Source: Lasiosphaeris hirsuta
Lineage: Eukaryota > Ascomycota > Sordariomycetes > Sordariales > Lasiosphaeriaceae
Assembly (NCBI GenBank): GCA_030549175.1
Contig: JAUKUA010000003.1
Span: 4,836,001-4,900,000 of the forward strand
Direction of reading: 5' to 3'
Length of the DNA stretch: 64,000 bases
This document shows, in pieces, positions 43,766 through 56,262 of the stretch. Below the pieces are notes generated by a model. That model was not told the origin of the DNA, did no database searches, and worked only from the letters and a program-made list of their open reading frames with translations. The position numbers and the translations under genes were made by a program. Within the stretch, counting starts at the first letter, position 1; each line of letters opens with the position of its first letter.

Positions 43766-45827
43766 CTAGTAGGACGCTTTCGCGTCGACAACAGAAGATC
43801 GGCCACCCGTCGGTTCCTCCCGTTTACGATAGCCATTTTTTCCATAGGGGGTGGCATCGACGGCACCAGTAGCGATGTTGAGGCCTCGGAGGGTGCGGGC
43901 GAAGATTTCGTAGGCAGTTTGGGGTTGATAATAGGGCACTAGGGCAGCACGTTAGTTAGACACACGATTGATAAGCGGAGATTATCATGCAGACGAACTT
44001 ACCTTCGTGTCCGGCCTGAAAGACACGGCTAAAGGAGAGGTTTTCATGTTGCCGTACCTTGCCGCCGATGTATGAATTATTTGTGCTGATATCGGTGTAG
44101 CTTGTTGCCGCAAAAGATAGATGGGAGGCGTGGCGAAGGGCGAGAGATATCGCCTCGCCGCCTCGCCCTGGGAATTGGAGGGTTAGGTCTGGGTCTAAAG
44201 GGGTTTTGGACTGGAATGCTTACAGTTGGCCCGGTAGTCACGGTCACCGTATATCAAGGCCACCTTGACACCGGCATCTAGAAGCGACGAAATCTCATGG
44301 GTATATCCCCTGACGAAGTCGCCCGTTGCAATGAAACCTAGAGAGAGGTGAGTCAAGCCCAAGTCCCTATTTAGACCTGCCGAGCTCACCTACCACTGGC
44401 AACGACTCCGCTCGTATCGGTAAAGTTGATCCTGGCACCAAGCTCCTCCCTCACCCGTTCACTATTCAGAAACTCTTGACCGTATATCGGGGGGGGAGGA
44501 TCAGGGAGGGGATGCGTGATGTCAAAGGGGTTGCGCTTCACACAAAGCAGTTAGCTGGCAACTTGGTCCCAACCTGAACCAGAACACCTTACCCCTGAAA
44601 TGGCCTCGTACACACCATACACATTCGCCCAGCAGAAGCCAAACGCTGCGGCACAGACGCTGTTCACCGAGGTATTGGTTCCGCGATTTCCTGTGTCATA
44701 GCGCTGCTGCAACTCCCGACAGATTGCGGCCTAGTCAGCACATCCACCCGGCTTGGTTATGCTCTGCATCGCTAAGGTGGCAGCCTCGTCGCTGATAGCC
44801 TTGATTCCGTACGTATTGTTGATGGCGAACTTGGGGTAAGAGGGGGCCTGGATGACAAGGTCAACGATGCCGTTGATGATACCCACGGAGTTGATGCCGA
44901 TGTGGAAATTTGAGTCTTTATGGTCGCGTTTGCGACAGCCACGGGGTATGTGAGTGACAATGCTGCCTTTGCTGGGAGGGAGGAGGAGGTTTGCGACTGC
45001 CGGGGCAAAATGGCCACCACTTCGGGTGTTAGTTGGGAGGATGACGGCGAAAAAGGGGGTTGCGTACTAGGACCGAGACCAGATGTTGATGCTATGCCGC
45101 TTGTACTGGCCGAACCTAGCACACTCATCAACTCCAAAGTCTGACCAGTAAGCCAGAGGGGGGAATATTCAACGCACTCTCCAAACCACGCACTCAACAA
45201 CTCCTTTATCACCCTCGCTGCCGCCGCCGTCGTATTCACCGTCCGCCGCGGGTCCTGGCTGGAAAACGCCCCCTTCCCTCCCACATTGACCGGCTCATCA
45301 TCGTAGGAAAACCCTATCTGCACCGGTTGATCAATGTATAGCATATTGGACACACTGTTCCAGCTCCACGGGTTGGGCGCCGTTGACTTGGCGTCTGGCT
45401 GCACGATACAGGGCCCATTGTGTCCCGAGACTACCTGCGTACTGGAAGCTGCGCCAGGGCCGCCCTGGAGCCAGACCGTCAGGGGGGCGGTGCGAGGGGA
45501 TTCGCGGGCTTCAATAAACCAGAAGAAGACGTTAGCCTTGTAGCGCTGGTTATCGGCCGAGATGGAGGGGAGAGTGATATAGCCGCTGTAGGATTTGACG
45601 TTGAGGGGGTAGTTTCGTAGATGTGGGTTGGAAGATATGTTAATTGGTTGTGGCTGGTGCGAGGTCAGGGATGGAGGAGAGATTACCTCCTGGAAGGTGA
45701 CTTTGATGTCGGGGTCGCGATGGGATGCGACGATGGAATTTGAGGGGGTGATGCTCCTGCCTATTGCACCCTCGGTGAGGAACACCAGGCCCAAGACGGC
45801 CCACGCAGACAAAACCCTGGGAATCAT
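43766..45827 (-). pseudogene. Secreted S10 serine carboxypeptidase with an internal TAG
   Basis: Serine carboxypeptidase (CPY-like) releasing C-terminal residues in acid compartments or outside the cell. Seven exons fit: 45827-45178, 45115-45068, 45019-44593, 44535-44394, 44337-44224, 44167-44003 and 43938-43766, 573 codons in all. It begins with a signal peptide (MIPRVLSAWAVLGLVFLTEG). Motifs in order are LTVWLQGGPGAASS (oxyanion region), PVQIGFSY, AWFGEFGQYK, RSYGGHFAP with catalytic Ser232 (the codon for its Tyr is split by an intron), [10 protein letters not shown] with likely Asp456, and QAGHEVPYYQP with His514. The triad is therefore complete, yet codon 329 is TAG (44731-44733) in GGCAD-stop-AAICREL. 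Translation ending there would lose Asp and His. I found no intron that removes this codon. Real nonsense allele, readthrough or assembly error are all possible. Confidence 0.8.
44731..44733 (-). other. in-frame TAG inside the carboxypeptidase
   Basis: The codon sits in exon 3, in phase with SYGGHF upstream and with CRELQQRYD downstream. One base change from CAG or TGG would create it. Confidence 0.8.
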
Positions 45828-46730
45828 GATGAAAAGGATGATGGACTTGAGTCCAAGCTGTTGCCAAACAGAGCTAGGTGAAACTCATATGCAGGACCCT
45901 CACCACCCAGCGCGACGACTGTTTACATATCCCCCCAGTCATCCTGCACATACCGCGCCCATCCAGCTTCATCAATCCCAAACCAACGACTCCATTACTA
46001 GAACAATGAATCTCCTTCCCGATACAGACCTGAATAGCAACACTAATAAATCATGCTGACACAACAGCAAACATTGTCTCACTCCCTTCTTCCGAAATTC
46101 CAGAGCAGCCCCTTTTATCTATCCACACTAGGGCAGGTACATTCCCACCCCACTTCATCCTCAATATTCTCAAAGAAACCCAATCACCCGACACCGACGC
46201 ACGCCCCAAATGCCCCTAGTTTCTTTGTCATGTCGCCCCTAGCTCGTGTCGTTGTTTTTGAATTTTATTTATTATCTCCATCTAAATTGGCCACCTTCGT
46301 CGCTTCTTGGGCGCCCCGCCTCACCATGGCGAGATCGTGCCTGCCAGCCCAGCCCATCTCATATCTCATCCTCCACAACAGTTAGCCATCTTCCCTGCTA
46401 GTTAAAAAACGAAAGACACCAACGCCACCCCGGAAACTTTTGTATTTCCGCAAACTTTGCTGTCCTTCATCAGGGGTTCCGGACGGGGCATTTCCATCCG
46501 TCCCTTTTCCATCCGCCCTGCCTCATATCCACATCTATACTCATCTTGAATAATCAATTCACATAGCCCCATTTTTACATTCCATCCATCCCTGTACACT
46601 GGCAGCCAGCAAGACCAACATAAGATGGGGACAAGATTTTCCCTCTACCGTAAATTCAACTACAACTCTGCAACCTAGCCTCCCAGTCCCGCTAGGTCCT
46701 ATCGGTCGTCTCCCTCCTATCAAGGGAATT
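45828..46730. other. spacer upstream of the carboxypeptidase, downstream of cse1
   Basis: Promoter of the carboxypeptidase and 3' UTR of cse1. Runs of ATCC and CATCC occur near 46480-46600. No gene is seen. Confidence 0.35.
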
Positions 46731-49700
46731 CTACACCAGATAAGGCTGCAACACCGCCTTCGCTTCCGGTGTCAGCCGCTCTGAGACAAAGGTCGCAATC
46801 GCACCGCCGTGGCGCGCATTGGCTTGCTTCATGTATACTCCGACCCACTGGCCCACGTCGAGGATCTCGGGAAAGTCGTCACGCGCCGCCCGCTTGCACG
46901 TGTTGAGCGGCGTGAAACCGATCCCGAAGCCAATATCATCTACATCAGCCTCGTTTACAATCTCGTCGCCAAAGCCAACTGTGACCTTGGGCGCGTTCTT
47001 CAACAAATCCAGCAGGTTGTTGCAAGTGAAGCCCCAGCCCTTGACATAGCGTGTGGCAAATGAGTTTGAGTCGCACAGCGTCTTGGTGTATGAGACGACG
47101 CCGAGCTTGCGATCGACAGGCCGCACAAACTGGGCTGTCGTCGGGAGGATGACAGTGAGGTAGAAGGGCACAAAGACGTTGGCCTGGATCGCTTCGGCAT
47201 GCTTAATGAAGAAATCCGCACCCATACCAGACTCGCCTGCCCTCGCTGATACAAGGTGGTAGAAGCGAGCTACCCGAGACTTATAAGAATCGGTGGGGTT
47301 GTTCTCCAGCTTGCTGAATACAAGGGTGACGATGGTAGTGAAGTACGGTTCAAGCACAGACCTGAAGAAACTAGTCAGCTCTACACTACATTTTAGCAAA
47401 GGGGGGTTATAACTCACGCTGTGTAGGAACCGATAATGGCTTCCAGGATATCAAAGCCAGTTTGCTCCGTCTTCTTGCTTGTCAGTAGTCGCTGGAAGAT
47501 ACTCAGAATAGGCTCCAACTTCTTCTCGGCGAGAATCTCTTGCGAGGCTTTCGGCAAGATGGCTGAGATGAACCTGGCCAGAGGCGGCACATTCCCTCTT
47601 GTTTCCCAGGGTGTCGGAGCGAGAACAGCATCAATCAAAACCTTGAAGCCGCCTTCAAGAGGGCTCAACGAGTGGCTGATCTCGAGGTGCAGAGAAAAGA
47701 TCTGGAACACGAACGGAACAAACTCTGTAGGGGACGAGTTAGCGACCCACCGAGCACTTGCAAAAGCTTTCAAAAGGTGACTTACCAGATACATCCTCCT
47801 TGAGGATGAAATAAAAGGGCTCCCACAGCTTGGGTAGCAGGTTCGCTTTGGTAGCGTCCTCGGAAAACCTAACCAGAGCTCCGATTGCCTCGAAGTGGTA
47901 GTAGTAAAACCTAGGATTGCTGGGGTTCTCCTTGATCACGTTGGTGATGTTGATCAGGTGTTGGAGAATTGCATCAATGCCGCAGCTTGTTACGTCCTCT
48001 TTGATGACAATCAAGACTCTCATGATACATCTCATCAGGAACTCGTTTTCCTGCAACTTGGCGGGCGCCTTGTCTTTCTCAATAAGGCCAAACAGGTGCT
48101 CAAGCAGATCTTTAGCATACGGCTGGATGTCTTCCCGTGAGAGAATATGCTGTCCCTGCTCGTCTGTCAAAAACAGGACTCTCTCAACTGCGATCGCGGC
48201 ATACGTATAGACGACGTAGTTGTCTGAACCCAGGTTCTGGATTAGAGGGCGAATTGCATTGTCCCATTGGGCCTTGTTTAGTTGACTCCTGAAGTTGTAC
48301 AGGTATTTGATTGCGTCCACTTTGGCGATAGGCTGGACACCGGCGTCGGTCATGAGATCCGCTGCAATGTGTTGCTCAAAGAACTCGACAACGTTGACAT
48401 AACTGTTTACCGTCTTTACTCCTTGCGCGGCTGTAACGGCACCCTTGGCAGCGATGGCCAAGAAAAGATAGACGGCTGTGTCCTTTGCCTTCCAATCGGT
48501 CTTTCCAAGGCTGAGATAGTGGTTGATGTACTTGAACACAACCTGGGTGACCAACATCTCGAAGTTCTCGAGGAGTTTCCGCAGGAAATCTGTTGCGGCC
48601 CTTCTTCGGGAGTCGGTATCTGAGCCCTCAAGATCGCGGCGGATAAACTCGATTGGCTCGTCCTCAAACATCTCAATATCGGATTCTCTAAGTGCGACAT
48701 TGGGCAAGATGACCTTCTCGACGATTGTTCCTAGAATTTGCTCGTTGTTGAAAATTTGAGCATGGCGACTTACCGAGGCAACGGCCGTGAGGAACTGGAG
48801 GGCCTTGCTCGTGAGAATATCGTAGCGCTTTTCCGGACCGACGCTTGAAAGCACATTCCAAACATTATCGGTGAACGGTTGGACATATTGGCCAAAGTCA
48901 TCGTCGTACTTGTTGGTGAACAGCTGGAGAGCGTCGCAGATATCAGACTTGAGGGCCTCAAGAGGGGTGGCCTCATCCTCCTCGTCATTGAAGAGGGGGT
49001 TCTGATAAGACAGGTACTTGTGCAAAATCAGAGTGATGGGCTGCAAGTGCGTCTCGATAACGGGGGGTAGATCTTGGCATGAAAGGTCGTAGAAAATACG
49101 GATGAGCAGGCCCATGGTCTCGAGCCAGCCCTTGAGGGCGGCGGCGTTGTCCTTATTCGCATCGATTTGACGGTCGGCGATCTAGGGCATATCAATGTTA
49201 GCCACTAGCAGCGGTTGCCGGGATAAACATATACTCACTTCCAGCATCTGAATAAAAGAGTCGCCAAAACTCTCGACCACGTGAAGAACTTCGCGATTCA
49301 GGTCGTTGGACTGGAAAAGGGGACGCCACCGCTGGAAGATGGAATGTGCGACCTCCAAAACGCCATTTGTAATCTTGTAGTCGGTGGGAGAGAGGCGGCT
49401 AACAAGGTCCTTGGTCAGGGTGTTCCAGCGCTCCCAGAAGTCGGAGTCGGCAATGATACTGATGGCCTCGCCGAGCTGTGTCTGAATCGTGGACGGAGAG
49501 GAGATCATCAGACCAACCAGCTCCCGTTTGATGGTGTCAACCTCATCCGTGGGGAGCTTGTAGTGGCCTTCCTCGTCAACATAGTTGTGGCGGATGAAGT
49601 TCTTGAAGGCGAGGGCGGCCGCCAAGCGGATGTTGGTCGGCTGGGCATCGGTGCTCACGATATTGAGGAGAGCAAGTGAGTATTTGGGCTTCTTTGCTTC

Positions 49701-49918
49701 CTCCTTGAGTGCGTTCTCGGCTGTAGGCAAAGAGCGTTAGCATCAGCGACCTGGATCAAGGGGCAAAAGGGCGGGGCGGGGTGGTGGGCGAGGCTGAATT
49801 TGCGCCTGGTAGGGATACTTGGGCAGTTATTGATCTTTATTTACTTGCCTTTGCGATGATGCTGCGCATTCAGCGTTGCGTTCAGCAGCTGCGCTAGGCG
49901 TTCCATGTCAGAAGCCAT
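46731..49918 (-). CDS. cse1: Importin-alpha re-exporter Cse1 (CAS/CSE1L)
   Basis: Exportin of the importin-beta superfamily that returns importin-alpha to the cytoplasm with RanGTP. Exons are 49918-49849, 49720-49239, 49181-47786, 47724-47418 and 47361-46731, giving 961 aa, matching the about 960 of yeast Cse1. The N-terminal HEAT region includes MASDMERLAQLLNATLNAQH, then AALAFKNFIRHNYV. The central Cse1 domain contains FNNEQILGTIVEKVILPNVA, FIRRDLEGSD and RRRAATDFLRKL. The C-terminus has LEPYFTTIVTLVFSKLE and DVGQWVGVYMKQAN. Intron 1 (49848-49721) needs a GC donor (AAAG then GCAAGT) to join HHRK to AENALKEEAKK in frame; the other four exon joins use GT-AG. The gene is divergent from tsc2. 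Confidence 0.96.
49721..49848 (-). other. GC-AG intron 1 of cse1
   Basis: 128 bases, donor GCAAGT after AAAG, acceptor CTACAG. Using the nearby GT (GTAAAT) instead would break the frame with AENALKEE. GC-AG introns are a known minor class of U2 introns. Confidence 0.75.
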
Positions 49919-51350
49919 GGTGGGCGGTTCTTGATCGGATGCTGAGATAGCGACAAGCTAGAAGTCGTGCAAGAATCAAAGCTGCGAAAATAAAACAAAT
50001 CACCGTCAACTTCGAGAAAAGAAAAGCGAATTTGGAAGCTGCGGTTGCTGGAGTTATTGGCTCCTCTCTCCACCCGCGTCGGGCGAAGAGGATTAGTGGG
50101 GCAATTTCACCTGCCGTTGAAGTGGGGAGCTTGCTGCCTGCCTGCCCTAAGCAATCAGCTCAGCGGCAACTGTCCCTACACAGTGTGAAGTGTAAAGCGG
50201 GCGGATTCGAGTGGGGGAGTCACGGACTTCAGTTGTTTCTTGTTTCCTGTTTCATCAGATTCCCTTTCTGTAAAACACGACATATTCCGACAGGCAGACC
50301 GCCAGACATGCCGCGGTTTGGTTTTGTGGATGAGAACAATTGTGCCATTTTTATTTCATTTGCTACTTGTTTGCAAGTAAATGCTTGAACGGAACAAGCA
50401 AAACCACTGTGGTGATTGTTGCCTTTGCAGATGTGGTCCCTGGGATCGACACAGGGAGACATGATTGGCTGGCTGGCAGTCGGTCAGCGCGGCGGGCAGA
50501 GACCAGAACCGTGGGGCAGCCAATGGGTGTCGAGAGCAGAAGACTTCCTTCCGTCATTTGGGCCTTGGGTCCTGGTTTGCAGCCCCAATCGCCAGTCCCA
50601 GTCACGACTTTGCCATTATCCCACTAGACCACGGGCATTTGACTTCGTGCTCCCTTTGATGGCCGGCGCAGATCCCTAGTGTAGAAACGCTTTTATGCCT
50701 CGTGCAGCCAGTGCATCCTGGCAGATCATTCTCGTATCGCGAAGAAAAAGCTGGCATAGTGTCCTCGAGTGGGAGAATTAGGACGACAACAAGAAGCTTC
50801 GGGTTGTCGCCGTCAGCAACCTCCATCCTCAATCGCCAACCATCGACTATCGATTCATTCCCCTCACCAAACCCGAATCGAAAAGAGGCGCCCTGTGTCT
50901 CGCCTCAGCTCTTCCCACCTTTTATGCAGGTATAACACATTGCGTGTAAGTCATGTCTCATCGCAGAATGTCCCGATGTGTCTTGTTCTTGTCCTGCTCG
51001 TCTGGGTCGCATCCTTCCACCCACCAGGGCCCACGTCGACACCCAGGCCGCACTCCCTGATCCCCCGACCTTCAATACTCAACATCCTCTCTCAAAACCC
51101 CTCGCCTCAACTTCCACCTGCCCTCCGCCATGCTCACTACTCCTGCCCCTCCCCTACCACACCTCGATCGACCGGCACAGCCTGCTCTTCTTGACCTGCA
51201 TGCGGCTCCTGCAACCTCCTGCACGGTCGAGCTCCTGTCATTCGACGTCCGGCTCTTGGCAGCCGAAAGGAGTACAAACCAGATCGCCTACAACAAAAAC
51301 GAGCCGAACCTTTTCACTTATTTCCTCACTTTCATGGACATCGAGCTGAC
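49919..51350. promoter_or_regulatory. divergent spacer between cse1 and tsc2, with upstream ATGs
   Basis: This holds both promoters. The last 220 bases contain an out-of-frame ORF from ATG 51130 (context CGCCATG) to TAG 51366 that overlaps the tsc2 start at 51351; a second ATG of that frame lies at 51334. Pyrimidine-rich CTCCC/CCACC tracts mark the tsc2 leader. Confidence 0.4.
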
Positions 51351-54300
51351 ATGCTGCGCCGAATAGCGTCTCTAGGCCACCCGGCCTCTGAGGACCTACA
51401 GCCTATGTCCCCTTCCCCCGGAGATGAGCCCCTCTCCCAAGAGCCGAGGAGTGCTGGAGGGCTCGCCGGCGTCCTCAAGGGCTTAGCGGGCGGCAAGTTG
51501 GCCAAGTCCTCTCCTTCCCTCTCGACCTCTGTCTCCCAGACTTTCTCCGAACGCGCCGACGCCGCGGCCGCCCCGTCGGCCCCCTTGCGCGAACTCCTGC
51601 CCGACCAGATGGACATATTTGAACAACTGAAGAGTGGGACGTTGAACGAAAGGGTGGCTGCGGCGACCTCCCTGCGCTATTCCATCGCCGATTTTCCACT
51701 CAATCCCGTATGTGAACTCTAATCGCTGAAGTCTTGGACCTATTTCTGACTGCCTGTAGGTTCTCGATATATGGGATGCGGGAAAGGACCTGATCGAACC
51801 GACAAAGCCGTATGCTGCTCGGCTTGCGGGGTGGGAGCTTCTCACTGCTTGTGTCAAGTACCCATCTTCGACGGATCTCGAGCGTCAGGAGTATTTCCAG
51901 ACCCTGACAGCTTCTGCCAATCCCGATGACTTCCATCTCCAGCTGGCGGCGCTCGAGGACCTGACTAACCATGGTCGCAATGTTTCCGGTTTCTACTACG
52001 AAATATTCCCTCTCCTCACCAACTGGCTCCAAGAATGGTACAGAGTCGTAAAGGCGGCCCGGAGGCAGGCCGTACGTGCGGCAAACAAGTCCAACAAATC
52101 CAAGTCGCTCTCAATGGGCGAGGACAAGAACTTCTCCCAGCTCTTCGCATTCCTCAAGGACGTCATCAAGTTCAATTTCAAATTTGCCTCGGACAGTGTG
52201 GTCGGTAGTTTGGTTGACATCCTCTTGAGAATTTGCATGAACACAAGCGTTGAAGAGGACTTGCGATCATGCATCAACGTCATCGATGCGTTGGTGACCT
52301 TTGGTTCCATCCCCAATGATAAGTTAAAGAGCTGCATGCAAGTTCTCAGTTCGATCCATTGCCTCGTAACAAATCTGCAAAAGGACGCCTGGAGCACCAT
52401 TTCCAACATCTGCAGATCGCACCATGGCCAGTCCACCGTTAGGATCCTCTTGGACGTGCTGCGGACGCTTCCCACACCCGTCAGTAAGGTGAGGGAGAAA
52501 GATGCGGTCCGGGAAGTCCGAGGCGCACTCTCGGTGCTCAAAAAGCTTCTATCAAAGTCTGCAGAAAATGGCTATCCGGCAGTGCCTTTGGCACTTCTCA
52601 CCGACGGGCTGACTAACATCTCAAGAATTGGTCACAACAAGATCTCGATAGAGAGTCTGAAGTTAATTAATTCTCTGTTTGAGGGTCCCCACGGCAGCAT
52701 CAATGCCGTTTTGGTTGAAGAACACTGGGGCCCCATCTTCTCCGTGGCCACCCAGTGTGCTGAGAAGGTCATTCCAGTCACCGATTTGGATGCTTCGCTT
52801 CAAACGCCAGCCAGAGAAGACGGGGAGCCAGAAGAAAGCATTCCATACCAGTTAAGGGTTCTCGTTGGTCGGGTCGAGAGAATGCTAGCTCAGAGTCAAG
52901 CCGGTTTTCTCCAAAGAGACGAGTGCATGGACTTCTTTACCTCCTTGCAGCAAGCCCTTCCAGACTCCGCCGCTAGCCTGGTGATCGATCACTTCAAGAA
53001 TAACAGGAGCTGCTTCCCCTCGGAGGTAGAATGGAAGAAAAACTTAAATCTTGTTCTGGAGAGCTTCTATCTCGATCGGAGCCGTCGCCCTCTTACACGT
53101 CTTCGGGCCTTGGAGGTTATTACGGACGTATTTGACTTCCTTTCCTTGGTGCCGGATCTTGTGGAGGAAGAAGCTGTCACCATCTTGGTCGAGCGGTTGC
53201 TCTCCGGAATGCCGGAAGAGAATGACACCCTAGTTCTCCAGCAGGCCGTGGATTTTATGGTTGACGTTGCAGATGCGGCTGCGCCAGAACTATTCGATCG
53301 GATCCTTGATACCTTCAAATCTGTGGTCGCTAGGGAGATGACCAAATCGCCAGCAACTACCCCGTCAACACAAAGACCCACACCCGCCTACCCTCCGGAG
53401 CAGACGGTTTATGTTGCCAACCAAAGCTTTTCTAACGTTGCCACGAGAGGCTATGTCCAAATATTCATCAAATCGATGAGTATAGACGCCACAAAGTCGA
53501 TAAAGGCATTCACAGCCTTGGTTCACATCGCACGCTCCAACTCTTGCGAGGTTGATGCCCGGCTTACGGCAATGAAGATGCTCTTCCGCCTTAGGGCAGA
53601 CTTTGAGAACCATATATACCTGGCTGCGTTGATTGACAATGAAGGACTGGCAGGATCTCTCTATAGGACCGAAGCTTCCCTTGCTCGCAAGTTAGCCGAA
53701 GACGCCGCACAACCACAGCGGTTGGCGAGACCAGAACAAGCTGGGTCCCGAAGCTCTCGCGGTATATCATTTACACAGGGCCAGGGTGGTGAAAGGGGGA
53801 TGCCCCCGAGGACTCATACCCCGAGACCAGCTGCGCACCAAGGCCAGAGGCTTTGGTCTATACCTGATGTAGATGCCTTGCCGGAATCGCCTCCCGACGC
53901 CCCGAGTCAACTGCTCATCTCACACAGGGACGATGAGATTGGAGAGAAGTCTTCCTGTGAGCATATGAAGGGCGTTCTGAATATGGGTTCCTGGTTAGAG
54001 GCGCTTCTCAGTTTATTCCACCAAGGGTGTGAGTGGGAAGTGTACAGCTTCATTCTCGTGCACCTCCCCGCGCAGCTGAGCAACCACCCTATTTTCCGGG
54101 ATGCTACTCAGCACATTCGGGATTTGAGGAAAGTCTTCTGCGATATGATTAGAGTGACCAGCTTCCAAGAACCACCAAGTGCATCAGGCCTACGCCGCCA
54201 TGACGTAGCAAATTGCCTGTTTCACTCACTTATCATGGTGATGAGCTACCATCATCATTTTCAAAAGACGGATGAGGACGACATTGTCAGAACTTTCATG

Positions 54301-56262
54301 CAAGGGATTACAGACAAAACTGCAAAGACGTGCATACATGCCCTTTCGGTATGCTGCCACGAATTGCCCATGTCGATTAGCAAGGCTCTGGTGACGATCC
54401 TGCAACGGATGTCCCAGGTCATCACCCAACCCTTCGTGGCAATGCACATCCTGGAATTTCTAGCCTGTCTAAGCCGTTTACCCTCACTTTACACAAACTT
54501 CCGGGAGGATGAGTATCGCATCGTCTTTGGCATCTGCTTCAGATACCTGCAGTATGTTCGGGAGAAGAAACACATCACTCGCGGCAGCCATGCGAGTGAG
54601 CCATCTACGCCGAGCGTGGCCCTCGCAAACCATATGGACACACTGGGGCAGCCGCCCCCTATCGACGACTTACCTCAATACGTGTATGCGCTTGCATATC
54701 ATGTCATAACCTTCTGGTTTCTCGCTGTCAGGATGCCTGATCGTCCGAACCACATCGGATGGATTACGAAGAACCTGTTCACCGATCACGATGGAACCGG
54801 CACCAATGAGGAGCAGGCACAAATCACGCTCGACTTTATGCAGCGCGTGTCCTTCTCTGATGCTAGCGACTCGGCCGAGGATCCTCTCTTTAAGGAGCAG
54901 CATTTTGGGGAGATGCAACATAGACGGTGGATCATTGGTAACAGCATTGTGACAATTCGGCAAGCAAAGGAGAGCGGGTGGGCCGAGATCACTCGAAGAT
55001 ATCCCTCAGGGACATCATCATTTGCAGTCCGTGTTGAGTTCCCTCCGCCGTTGGCCCAACCTGCTCCCGATGGTTCTGATGCCGTGGCGTGGGAGGGACG
55101 CTTCCAACAAGGCACCACGATTTTCCCCAGCCATATCCTAATGCAGCTTCTTGCCCCGATGCCTCAGATCTATGATCCAGCCCTTCGACCGATCCCACTT
55201 CCCGAAGACGAAGCGGTGGACCGGGCGATCCGACTATTCGACCGCAACTCAACAGTCGATGGGCATAAAATTGGAGTCATCTACATCAAAGAAGGCCAAA
55301 CCAAAGAAATCGAGGCTCTTGCAAACACAATAGGTGGACCAGAATATTTAGAGTTTCTCAGAGGTCTTGGTGCCCTTACCAGACTGAAAGGCGCCACATT
55401 CAACACCCAAGGTTTAGACCGAGAAGCAGATATCGACGGCCAGTACGCATATTGCTGGCGCGACAGAGTCACGGAGATTGTATTCCACGTCACAACGCAG
55501 ATGCCGACAAACTTGGAACATGACCCACAGTGCATCATGAAAAAGCGGCATATCGGGAATGACTTTGTAAACATTGTCTTCAATGACTCGGGCTTACCGT
55601 TCAAGTTCAACATGTTTCCCTCCCAGTTCAATTATGTCTACATTGTCATAACACCCACGCCGCGCAGCTCATTTGTTGTGGTCCGAGAGGGGGCAGCCAA
55701 GCGACAAGAGGATGGCGGAGAGGGTGGCGGGGCGTCGCCGTTCTTCATGGTGCAGGTCATGAGCCAGCCTGGGTTCCCCGAGATTTCCCCCGCCGCAGAG
55801 CCAAAGCTAGTCAGCCTCAAGGCCCTTCCTGGCTTTGTCCGGCTACTCGCAATCAATGCTTCGGTGTTCTCGTCGGTGTGGGCCAACCGGGAGGGCGGCG
55901 AGCATGTCTCGTCGTGGCGCAGTCGACTCCAGGAAATCAACCGACTGCGTGAGCGATATGGCTCCAAGGTGCACCCGACGCCGTCTCCCCCGCCCAGCTC
56001 GCTGGGAGGCGCTGTCACGGCCGGACCTGGGATAGGAATAGCAGGCGGTGGTGGCCAGGCTGAGAACTCGCGCCCGGTGAGTGGGGTTAGGGATAGTTTT
56101 AGCAGTCTGAGGCGGTCGTCGGTGGCTACTTTCTTTACCAGCACGAGCGAGCCGTCACATCGAAACTCGATGCTGTCAATAACAACAACGGATAATACCG
56201 AGACTCTGCCGAATGGGGCGGAGGCATTGGTTGATTCGGTGGATTTCTCGAAATGGACTTGA
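51351..56262 (+). CDS. tsc2: Tuberin (Tsc2), RapGAP-domain subunit of the TSC complex
   Basis: GTPase-activating protein for Rheb; with Tsc1 it restrains TORC1. Two exons, 51351-51707 and 51760-56262, give 1619 aa, in the range of TSC2 proteins. The first about 90 residues are low-complexity, then a tuberin-type helical-repeat region (FEQLKSGTLNERVAAATSL, YYEIFPLLTNWLQEWYRVVK) and a second helical domain around residues 850-1000 (FREDEYRIVFGICFRYLQYV). The GAP domain lies about 1270-1480: HKIGVIYIKEGQ, GPEYLEFLRGLG, and KKRHIGNDFVNIVFNDSG, which carries the catalytic Asn thumb of the RapGAP/tuberin fold. The C-terminus is Gly/Ser-rich, with RRSSVATFF possibly a kinase site. The 52-base intron uses GTATGT and GTAG. 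Upstream ATGs overlap the start. An amino-acid permease follows on the same strand. Confidence 0.95.
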
